Assembly (NCBI RefSeq): GCF_003028855.1
Contig: NZ_CP028324.1
Location: forward strand, 868,001 to 932,000
Direction of reading: 5' to 3'
Source: Pseudoduganella armeniaca
Lineage (GTDB): Bacteria > Pseudomonadota > Gammaproteobacteria > Burkholderiales > Burkholderiaceae_D
DNA length: 64,000 nucleotides
The stretch's first letter is position 1; each line of letters starts with the position of its first letter. A program made the translations under genes and the position numbers. Below the pieces are notes generated by a model, which ran no database searches, was not told the origin of the DNA, and saw only the letters and a list, made by a program, of their open reading frames with translations. This document shows, piece after piece, positions 25,298 through 32,633 of this stretch.

Positions 25298-25654
25298 ATG
25301 CGTATCATTTCAACTGTAGAGATGGATGAAGTAGCTGGCGGCGGCTGGGATATCATCGGCAAGATCGAAGAGTTCTTCGGCGGCGGCAGCTCGTCCGGTC
25401 CTTCCTGCACGCCAAGCAGCAACAGCAGCGGCGGCTACACGACCACCCAGACGTGCGGCGCAGGCGGTGCTTCGACCGTGACCACCACCGGTCCTGGCAT
25501 GTTCGTCCAGACCACCACGACGCCGAGCACCTCGGTCTCCGGCTCGGGCGGCTACGGCCCGGTCAGCGCCAGCGGCAGCTACAACGGTCCCGTCACCGTG
25601 ACGACCACGAGCTGCATCAACGGCACCTGCACGACCACGTCGTCCTCCCGCTAA
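25298..25654 (+). CDS. Double-glycine-leader peptide, putative microcin-like precursor
   Basis: 118 residues. The first 15, MRIISTVEMDEVAGG, match the pattern of class II microcin/bacteriocin leaders (compare colicin V, MRTLTLNELDSVSGG), so cleavage by the C39 exporter is expected after G15. The mature part starts with an amphipathic segment GWDIIGKIEEFF and continues as a Gly/Ser/Thr-rich region with repeated TTT, PSTSVSGSGGYG-type units and four Cys (37, 53, 106, 111). It has exactly one Lys (K22). The C-terminus is TTTSSSR, Ser-rich like class IIb microcins but ending in Arg. It sits between adaptor and exporter genes. Activity is inference. Confidence 0.75.
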   Translation: MRIISTVEMDEVAGGGWDIIGKIEEFFGGGSSSGPSCTPSSNSSGGYTTTQTCGAGGASTVTTTGPGMFVQTTTTPSTSVSGSGGYGPVSASGSYNGPVTVTTTSCINGTCTTTSSSR

Positions 25655-25661
25655 GGAGCGC

Positions 25662-25720
25662 CAGGCGACGGCCCCGTGCCGTCGCCTGCACCAGCCGGCC
25701 CCGCCTCAACCGGGGGCCGG
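25662..25720 (+). promoter_or_regulatory. Two strong stem-loops after the peptide gene
   Basis: CAGGCGACGG pairs perfectly with CCGTCGCCTG (25662-25688), then CCGGCCCC with GGGGCCGG (25695-25720). Neither has a T run. Such structures after a precursor gene can protect the 3' end of a short transcript or partly stop transcription, so that the peptide is made in excess over the modification genes. Confidence 0.55.
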
Positions 25721-25748
25721 CATCACCTGCATTACCTCGATCTTCCCA

Positions 25749-26873
25749 ATGAACACTGCTTCCATGCGCCGTCCCTCCCGCGGCTGGCTGCTTGCCATGT
25801 CGCTGACTATCGCGCTTCCTTCGGCCACCGTTTGCGCCAGCCCCGCGACGCCGCGTGCATGGCTGGTCGCCAAGGGGGATGCCCAGGCCGTGCTGGTGGG
25901 CGAATCGCACCTGCCCACCCCCGTCGAGCGCGACAGCTATCACGACACCGTTGTTCAACCCAGTTATGCGGTCGCCGACGCAGCGATCATGGAAACCTAT
26001 TTTGGTCCGGAGCAGATGCGCAACGAGGCGTTCGAGCGCGGTGCACCCTGTTCCAACGACCTGCGCGATCGGCAGACGGCCCGCCTCGGCCCCGCGTTCG
26101 ACGCGCTGATTGCCGCCACCCGCGCCAATGGCCTGCCGGTACCGGACTGGATGAGCAACTGGCAGCTGATGCCGGAATTTTTATTGACGTCGATTTACCT
26201 CGATCGTTTTGCCGTCGATGCGCTGGGGCCGGCCTACGATGCCGCGCTCGTGCGCCTGGGCGGCGGCGTGTCGCTGCGCTTGCGTGCCAGTGCCAAGGGT
26301 GGCCCGCGCACGATGCTGGGACTGGACAGCCTGAAAACCCTGCGCCTGCAATTCTGCGCGGCCAGCGCGAGCGAACGCCACGATTTCCTGGCCGACAAGG
26401 TCGACAAGACGGCCGCGCTGATGCGCCTGAAGCTTGCCGACCCGGGCTACGCAAGCCTGGATGGGCTGACCGCTACGGCAGGGCGTGTGCTGGCCCAATA
26501 TGTGGCATGCGTCGACCGTGCCACACCGTGCAGCCTGGACGCGCTGTCCGCGGACGTGCGCCAGCTCGAGCGGGCTGGTTGGGCTACGGCCTACAGCGCG
26601 GGCACCGTCGAACTGTCGCTGCGCCAGCGCACGCGCGCCTGGCTGCCGCAGATCGTGCGCGCCATCGGCACGCACCGCCGCAGTTTCGTGATCGTGGGCG
26701 CGCTGCACCTGCCTGACCTGCGCATCGGCGCCAAGGTTGAGCCAGGCCTGGTCACGCAACTGCGCGCGCAAGGATTCAGCGTGACGCCGATCGCCAGCGC
26801 GGCCGATATCGCCACCACCTTCCTGGCGCCGACCTGGAGCGAGCGCTTGCGCGCGACGTTGGGCCGCCTGTGA
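25749..26873 (+). CDS. TraB/GumN-like secreted protein in the microcin-like operon
   Basis: 374 residues with a signal peptide (to about CASPATP). The N-terminal AVLVGESHLPTP and C-terminal FVIVGALHLPDL...LVTQLRAQGFSVTPI are TraB/GumN family ends, which in TIKI-type proteins carry metal-binding His/Glu. The periplasmic location and position between the precursor and exporter genes suggest a role with the peptide, for example processing or self-protection, but this is speculation. Its stop overlaps the GTG of the exporter by 4 bases, so translation is coupled. Confidence 0.7.
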   Translation: MNTASMRRPSRGWLLAMSLTIALPSATVCASPATPRAWLVAKGDAQAVLVGESHLPTPVERDSYHDTVVQPSYAVADAAIMETYFGPEQMRNEAFERGAPCSNDLRDRQTARLGPAFDALIAATRANGLPVPDWMSNWQLMPEFLLTSIYLDRFAVDALGPAYDAALVRLGGGVSLRLRASAKGGPRTMLGLDSLKTLRLQFCAASASERHDFLADKVDKTAALMRLKLADPGYASLDGLTATAGRVLAQYVACVDRATPCSLDALSADVRQLERAGWATAYSAGTVELSLRQRTRAWLPQIVRAIGTHRRSFVIVGALHLPDLRIGAKVEPGLVTQLRAQGFSVTPIASAADIATTFLAPTWSERLRATLGRL

Positions 26874-28972
26874 AAGCCATCCTGCAAACGGAAGCGAGCG
26901 AGTGCGGCCTGGCCTGCCTCGCGATGATCGCGGACCATTTCGGCCATCGCACCGAATTGAGCGAGCTGCGGCGCCGCTTCGCCATCAGCCTGAAAGGCGT
27001 CACGCTGACGCAACTGGTGCGGCATGCCGCGGCGCTCGAGCTGGCGGCGCGGCCGTTGCGGCTGGACCTGGAAGAACTGGGCGAGCTGCAACTGCCGTGC
27101 ATCCTGCACTGGGACCTGAACCATTTCGTCGTCCTGAAGAAGGTGCACCGGGGCCTGGGCAGCGCCGTCACTGTCACCTTGGTGGACCCGGCGGTGGGCG
27201 AGCGCAGATTGAGCCTGGAAGCGGTATCGCAGCATTTTACGGGCGTCGCGCTCGAGCTGACGCCCAGCGCGGCGTTCGCCCAGGCGGACGAGACCCGGCG
27301 CATGTCGGTACGGCAGCTGACCGGCCGCATCTTCGGGCTGCGCACGGCGCTCGTGCAGATCTTCTGCCTGGCCATCGTGCTGGAGCTGTTTGCCGTGGCC
27401 GCGCCGCTGTTCAACCAGTACGTCATCGACGAGGTGATCGTTGGTGGCGATCACGAGCTGCTGGTCGTGCTGGTGGCGGGGTTTGCCCTGCTGACGATCA
27501 CGCAGACGGCCATTGGCCTGGCCCGCAGCTGGTTCCTGATGCGATGGAGCATCGACATTGGCTTCCAATGGGCCAACCGCGTGTTCACGCATATGACGCG
27601 CCTGCCGGTGACCTATTTCGAGAAGCGCCACCTGGGCGATATCGTGTCGCGTTTCGGCAGCATCGGCGCAATCCAGTCCACCTTGACCGGCCTGTTGGTC
27701 GAAAGCGCGCTCGATGGCATCATGGCCTTGCTGGCGCTGGGTATCATGCTGGCCTACAGCCCGTACCTGAGCGCGGTCGTCATGGCCGGCGTCCTGGCTT
27801 ATGCGCTGCTGCGGTGGGCGTTCTACCAGCCGTTCCAGGAAGCGTCGCAGGAACAGCTGATCCTGTCGGCCAAGGAAAACAGCCACTTCCTGGAGACGAT
27901 CCGCGCGATGCCCGCGATCAAGCTGTTCGGCCGCGACGCCGAGCGCCGGGCACGCTGGCTGAACCTGAAGCAGGACGTCGTCAACCGCTCGGTCAAGACG
28001 CAAAAGCTGAGCATCGTCTTCAAGGTCGCCAACACCTCGCTGTTCGCGGCGCAGGGCCTGGCCCTGTTCTATATCGGCGCCGGCCTGGTGATGAGCAACG
28101 CCCTGTCGGTCGGCATGCTGATGGCCTTCACCAGTTATGCCGGCACCTTCTCGGGGCGCATCTTCAACCTGATCGACGTGTTCTTCAACGTGCGCCTGCT
28201 GGGCATGCACACGGCGCGGCTGGCCGATATCGTCATGGAGCCGGCCGAGCCGGAGGTCGAGACCGACGTCGATTGCAGCCGGCTGGACGCCGACATCGTC
28301 CTGCGCGGCGTGCGCTTCCGCTACGCGGAAGGGGAGCCGTGGGTCCTCGACGGCATCGACCTGGCGATCCCGGCGGGGCAGAGCATCGCCCTGGTCGGGC
28401 CGTCCGGCTGCGGCAAGACCACGCTGTGCAAGATCATCCTGGGCCTGCTCACGCCGTCCGAAGGTGAAGTGCTGATCGGTGGCGTGCCGATCACCCGGCT
28501 CGGCTACCGTGCCTACCGTGGCCTGGTCGGCACGGTGATGCAGGACGATACGCTGCTGGCCGGCTCCATCCTCGACAACATCACGTTTTTCGACACCCAT
28601 GCCGACAGCGCGTTCGCCGAACAGTGCGCGCGCCAGGCCGCCGTGCATGACGAGATCCGCACCATGCCGATGGGCTACCAGACCCTCGTCGGCGACATGG
28701 GCAGCAGCCTGTCCGGCGGCCAGAAGCAGCGCGTGCTGCTGGCCCGGGCGCTGTACAAGCGGCCGCGCATCCTGGCGCTGGACGAAGCGACGAGCCATCT
28801 CGACGTACACAACGAACGCAGGGTCAACGCCACGCTCGCGGCGCTGCCGCTGACCCGCATCATGGTGGCGCACCGGCCCGAGACCATCCAGGCCGCGCAG
28901 CGCGTGGTGGCGCTGGACCAGGGCAGGCTGGCAGAGGACAGCGCCGCGCCGGCCAGCCAACTGGTGGCCTAA
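26870..28972 (+). CDS. C39-peptidase-containing ABC exporter (PCAT, CvaB-like)
   Basis: 700 residues, full length. The N-terminal C39 peptidase has the catalytic Cys in QTEASECGLACLAMIADHFG (C12), the His in LHWDLNHFVVL and the Asp in VDPAVGER. A six-helix ABC membrane domain follows (about 160-440), then an ATPase with Walker A GPSGCGKTTLCK, signature SLSGGQKQRVLLARAL, Walker B ILALDEATSHLD and the H-loop MVAHRP. It would cut the leader after Gly-Gly and export the peptide. Start is GTG at 26870, overlapping the previous stop. The neighbouring HlyD adaptor and the GG-leader peptide fit this role exactly. Confidence 0.93.
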   Translation: MKAILQTEASECGLACLAMIADHFGHRTELSELRRRFAISLKGVTLTQLVRHAAALELAARPLRLDLEELGELQLPCILHWDLNHFVVLKKVHRGLGSAVTVTLVDPAVGERRLSLEAVSQHFTGVALELTPSAAFAQADETRRMSVRQLTGRIFGLRTALVQIFCLAIVLELFAVAAPLFNQYVIDEVIVGGDHELLVVLVAGFALLTITQTAIGLARSWFLMRWSIDIGFQWANRVFTHMTRLPVTYFEKRHLGDIVSRFGSIGAIQSTLTGLLVESALDGIMALLALGIMLAYSPYLSAVVMAGVLAYALLRWAFYQPFQEASQEQLILSAKENSHFLETIRAMPAIKLFGRDAERRARWLNLKQDVVNRSVKTQKLSIVFKVANTSLFAAQGLALFYIGAGLVMSNALSVGMLMAFTSYAGTFSGRIFNLIDVFFNVRLLGMHTARLADIVMEPAEPEVETDVDCSRLDADIVLRGVRFRYAEGEPWVLDGIDLAIPAGQSIALVGPSGCGKTTLCKIILGLLTPSEGEVLIGGVPITRLGYRAYRGLVGTVMQDDTLLAGSILDNITFFDTHADSAFAEQCARQAAVHDEIRTMPMGYQTLVGDMGSSLSGGQKQRVLLARALYKRPRILALDEATSHLDVHNERRVNATLAALPLTRIMVAHRPETIQAAQRVVALDQGRLAEDSAAPASQLVA

Positions 28973-28993
28973 CCCATCTGATCAGGATTCGCC

Positions 28994-29989
28994 ATGAACG
29001 TTTTTTCGCTGGCCCAGATGAGCGGCCAGCTCGACTTCCCGACGCAGGACCCGGCCCGGCACGCCTTGGCGCTGGGGTTGGCAGTGCGCTTTCTCGGGCC
29101 GCGCTGGGGACGCACCCAGGTCGCGGCGCGCCTGCGGCCCATGCTGGTGGCGGCGGCAGCCGGCCAGTACGAGTTCTACTTCGATGCGATGGGCCGCGAG
29201 ACGGGCTTCGTCAGCTGGACGGTGGCGCCGAACGGTGACTTGTGGATCCACGATTTCTTCGCCCATCGGGGCGCCCTGCGTCCGATCCTGGCCGATCTGC
29301 GCGACCGCGTGCTGCACGGGTACGAGGCCGCCACGTATATCCGCCACAAGCCGCGGCGCCGCATCACCAAGCATGTCTCGCGACACGACCGTACCAGCTT
29401 CTTTCGCGCCGCGCCGTCCCGTGGCGAATGCACGGACGGGCACCTGACGCGCGACGTGCATGCCCTGCGCAACTACCGGGACAGCTTTGCCGAGGCGGTC
29501 GAACTGGGCGAGTGCCTTGCCGTGCTGCGCCAGTGCGACCCGCACGGCCGCTCGCCGTTATGGGCCGGCGCCTTCCCGCTGGGCGACCTGGTCACCATGC
29601 GCCAGTTCCGGCTGTACCGCGATGCGGCCGGCCGCCCGGCGGGACTGGTGACCTGGGGCTGGTTGTCGCCCCGGACACTGGAAAGGCTCGGCACGACGCC
29701 GCTGCACGCGGCCCACGCCTCGGAGTGGAACGAAGGGCTGGTGCTGTGCCTGTGCGACGTGCTGACAAGCGACGCGACCCACGCGCAGATCATGGAGGAT
29801 CTGTGCGGCGCGCTGTTGCCAACGCAAGCGGAGGTGGTGTTGTACCACGCGCCCGCCGGCATCCATCCGGCCAGCGCCGAGCCGGTACGACGCGGCGCGC
29901 GCAGCGTGATCGCGGCATGGGTGGCGCGGCAGGCGGCGAGTCTTGTGGCGAATTTCGCGACGGATCTCGCAGCGGGAGGGCGGGCATGA
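28994..29989 (+). CDS. Tandem HlyC-like (toxin-activating lysine acyltransferase-like) protein, copy A
   Basis: 331 residues. Two regions resemble HlyC. The first (about 20-145) has AGQYEFYFDAMGRETGFVSW, GDLWIHDFFAHRGALRPI and IRHKPRRRITKHVSR, matching the QY...SWANLS, DRKWFIDWIAPFG and R...GKVSEF blocks. The second (about 170-300) has DPHGRSPLWAGAFPLGDL, RQFRLYRDAAGRPAGLVTW and LCLCDVLTSD. The catalytic Asp is present in both. A His near the expected place is visible only in the second, so the first may be inactive. HlyC proteins move a fatty acyl group from acyl-ACP to lysine. Its stop overlaps the next start. Confidence 0.62.
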   Translation: MNVFSLAQMSGQLDFPTQDPARHALALGLAVRFLGPRWGRTQVAARLRPMLVAAAAGQYEFYFDAMGRETGFVSWTVAPNGDLWIHDFFAHRGALRPILADLRDRVLHGYEAATYIRHKPRRRITKHVSRHDRTSFFRAAPSRGECTDGHLTRDVHALRNYRDSFAEAVELGECLAVLRQCDPHGRSPLWAGAFPLGDLVTMRQFRLYRDAAGRPAGLVTWGWLSPRTLERLGTTPLHAAHASEWNEGLVLCLCDVLTSDATHAQIMEDLCGALLPTQAEVVLYHAPAGIHPASAEPVRRGARSVIAAWVARQAASLVANFATDLAAGGRA

Positions 29990-31701
29990 GCGACGTCGCA
30001 TGGCTCGATGCAAAAGCGGCCGCCTCGTTGTTCGGCGCCGGCTCCGGGCACGTACCGGTGACCTTGCAGCGCCTGCGCGGTGCGCGCGTGCTGTGGCTGA
30101 ACCAGCAGGTAGCGGCCTGCGACCCGGCATTCGCGGCGGCGGGCGGCACGCTGGCGGCCTACGAGCGCCATCTGCTGGCATCCTGCGCCTATGCCGTGGC
30201 GTCGCCCGGGACGGCATTCGACGCGGGTGACGAGATCACGGCCCATGCCGACCGCTACGGTGGCCCGGGGATCGGCCTGAACGGCGGCAGCGGCAGGGCG
30301 GCTGTGCTGGGCGGTTATCACGTCAAGGGCATCGGCCGCACGCCGCTCGTCAGTGCGTTGACGGACCCTACCCATGCCTCGGGTGGCGCCTATCTCGAGG
30401 AAGCGGTGCGCGAGACGGTTTTCGCCGAAGTGGTGCGCCATGAATTCCCGCACGGCGCGGTTCCGGTGCTGGCGATCCTCGATACCGGGTTGACGCAGGA
30501 CTGGGGCAGCGTACGGGAGCGGCGCGTGCTGGTGGTGCGGCCTTGTTTCCTGCGCCCGGCCCACTTCGTGCGCGCCGTGGCGTTCCACTCCGGCCACCCT
30601 ACCGAAGGCGCCGCCGATGCCGCGAGAGTGCGCCATATGTTCGACGCCTGCGGCGAACTGCTCGGCAAGACGCGGCTGGTCGAACGCTGCCTGGCGTTGT
30701 GGACGGCGTGGGCCGAGCAGCTGGCGTATTCGTTCGTGCATCGCCTGCCGCACGGCAGCAACACGATCTCCAACATCTGCCTCGACGGCAAGCTGGTCGA
30801 TTTCGGCGCCACCTCCGCCGTGCCGTCCTGGGCCGATACCGCCACGATGCTGGCGCGCGTGCCGTTCGAGGCGCTGCGCGCGATGTTGCCGCGCGTGCTG
30901 CGCAGCGACGCCTATTATTACGAGCGCCATCTCGACGCGGCGTTCGGCTCGGCCGCGGTGCTCGATGCCTTGTGCGCACGGATCGAGCAGGCCTTCCAGC
31001 GTACCACCGTGATCGAAGTGCTGCGCCTGGCGGGCATCTGCCGTTCCGTCGCGGCCGGGCAGGCCGACGGCAGCGACGCCGCGCGCTGGTGGCAGCTGGT
31101 GCATGTTCTCATCGCCGACTGCCAGCGCGAACAGGTCGACCTGGTCGAACGCGGCGCGCCGCACGGCGCACCGTGGACGTTCGCGCAACTGTGGAGCAGC
31201 AGCGTGCCACGCCCATTGCGGCCGTTGCGCGACGCCCTCGAGTGCATCGTGCGGCCTGCGCAACGCGAACTGGCCGCGCTGCGTTGTGCGCGGCTGGCGG
31301 CGACGCGGCATGGCCTGCTGCGCGAGCGGATCAAACCCGTGCTGCAACGTCATCTCGATCCGGGCGGTGCCGGCCTGGCGCCGCGCCGCCGCGACATCGA
31401 GGATGCCATCTGTGCCCGGGTTGCGGCAAACCGGCGGGATCCGGGCACCGAGATCGCCGATGCGGCGTGCGTCGGTTTTGCCGTCGGGCTGTCTCTGTCC
31501 TATGCGGTGTACCAGGGCGCGGATGGGGCGCTGTTCGCGCTCGAGCCAGGCGCGCCGGGCGTGCGCCATGCGATCGCCGGCTGGACCGCCGCGTCGCTGC
31601 GCTTTGCCGACCCGGCACGGCCGGTGTTCGATGGCGCGGTGGCGCTGCGGCCGCTGCCGGGCTATCCCTTGCATCAACCGCCACCCATTCCCGCACAGTG
31701 A
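29986..31701 (+). CDS. SelO/YdiU-like pseudokinase (putative AMP transferase), copy 1
   Basis: 571 residues. The order of motifs follows SelO: YGG then a Gly-rich loop GIGLNGGSGRAAV (97-107), YHVKGIGRTPL with the ATP-binding Lys (K114), an alpha-C helix Glu in RETVFAEVV (E148), VLVVRPCFLRPAHF, HGSNTISNICLDGKLVDFG with Asn (N263) and the DFG-like Asp (D272). SelO proteins transfer AMP to Ser, Thr or Tyr. The C-terminal 200 residues are divergent. It is translationally coupled to the HlyC-like gene (ATGA overlap). A role in modifying the Ser/Thr-rich peptide is inferred. Confidence 0.65.
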   Translation: MSDVAWLDAKAAASLFGAGSGHVPVTLQRLRGARVLWLNQQVAACDPAFAAAGGTLAAYERHLLASCAYAVASPGTAFDAGDEITAHADRYGGPGIGLNGGSGRAAVLGGYHVKGIGRTPLVSALTDPTHASGGAYLEEAVRETVFAEVVRHEFPHGAVPVLAILDTGLTQDWGSVRERRVLVVRPCFLRPAHFVRAVAFHSGHPTEGAADAARVRHMFDACGELLGKTRLVERCLALWTAWAEQLAYSFVHRLPHGSNTISNICLDGKLVDFGATSAVPSWADTATMLARVPFEALRAMLPRVLRSDAYYYERHLDAAFGSAAVLDALCARIEQAFQRTTVIEVLRLAGICRSVAAGQADGSDAARWWQLVHVLIADCQREQVDLVERGAPHGAPWTFAQLWSSSVPRPLRPLRDALECIVRPAQRELAALRCARLAATRHGLLRERIKPVLQRHLDPGGAGLAPRRRDIEDAICARVAANRRDPGTEIADAACVGFAVGLSLSYAVYQGADGALFALEPGAPGVRHAIAGWTAASLRFADPARPVFDGAVALRPLPGYPLHQPPPIPAQ

Positions 31702-31709
31702 GAACAGCA

Positions 31710-32633
31710 ATGACTATGTATCGCCTTGACGAATGGGCCGCTGCCCTCGATCCGACGGTGGACGCGGCCGACCTGGCTGCGGCCCGCGCCGGTTTCGCCC
31801 TGATGTGCCTGGCGCCCGTGGCCCCATCGTTCCGCGAGCTGGCCGAGCGCAGCCTGGCACTGGCGGCGCAGGGGCGCAGCGAGGTGCTGTTCGATCGGTT
31901 CGGCCGTGTGGCCGCCTATGTGTCGTTCGCGTATCTCGACGCCCAGGCGGAACGGCAGCTGCTGCGCCATGGCGTGACGGCCTCGGTGGTGACGGCGGCG
32001 TGCAGCGGCGAGCGTTTATGGATCCTGGATTTCGCCGCGTTCGACGGCGGTGTGCGCGCCGTGCTCGGGATGCTGCAGGCCCGGTTGTTCGAGCAGGCCC
32101 GGTACGCCGGCTATTTTCGTTACAAGCATGGCCGCCGCATCGGCAAGATGGTGTCGCGTGCGGAACTGCGCGCCCACTGTCCCGCTGCCACGGTTGCGCT
32201 CACGGCCGCCCAGGCCCAGGCCGCGTTCCGCAACTACGCGCACGGGTCGCACGCTTCGCTGCGGCAAGCCATTTTGCTGGGCCGTTGCATGGCGCTGGCC
32301 TGCGCCGGCGGCCAGTTCGACGGACTCACGGCGCTGCAGGCCAAGCAGCGCCTTTGGACGCCGTTGTCGCTCAACCAGTACCAGCTCTACCATGACGCCG
32401 AACGTGTGCCGACCGGGCTCGTTACCTGGGCGCTGCTGGACGGCGCGGCGCTGGCGCGCCGCATTGCCGAGCCGTTGCACGAGCTGGCGCCGGAAGCGTG
32501 GAACGCAGGGACGGTGCGTTGTATCGGCGACATTCTGGGAAGCGCCGCGCACGCGCGGGCGATCGCGGCCGATCATCCCGGCCTGTTGCGTTACGACGTC
32601 ACCGCGTTCGCACCCGCAGGGGTGGTGGCATGA
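31710..32633 (+). CDS. Tandem HlyC-like protein, copy B
   Basis: 307 residues, paralogous to the protein at 28994. Region 1 has RSEVLFDRFGRVAAYVSF, GERLWILDFAAFDGGVRAVL and FRYKHGRRIGKMVSR. Region 2 has LSLNQYQLYHDAERVPTG, LVTWALLD and TVRCIGDILGS. The Asp of the HlyC catalytic pair is kept in both, but the His of HlyC (in SPLHRNW) is not evident in either region by eye. It may therefore be a non-catalytic partner or use another residue. The gene starts 8 bases after SelO-like copy 1 and overlaps SelO-like copy 2 by 4 bases. Confidence 0.58.
   Translation: MTMYRLDEWAAALDPTVDAADLAAARAGFALMCLAPVAPSFRELAERSLALAAQGRSEVLFDRFGRVAAYVSFAYLDAQAERQLLRHGVTASVVTAACSGERLWILDFAAFDGGVRAVLGMLQARLFEQARYAGYFRYKHGRRIGKMVSRAELRAHCPAATVALTAAQAQAAFRNYAHGSHASLRQAILLGRCMALACAGGQFDGLTALQAKQRLWTPLSLNQYQLYHDAERVPTGLVTWALLDGAALARRIAEPLHELAPEAWNAGTVRCIGDILGSAAHARAIAADHPGLLRYDVTAFAPAGVVA

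Noticed and set aside
25298..25654. A lanthipeptide, sactipeptide or lasso peptide class for the precursor.
   Set aside because: No LanB/LanM, radical SAM or cyclase gene is in the operon; the leader and C39 exporter fit class II microcins instead.
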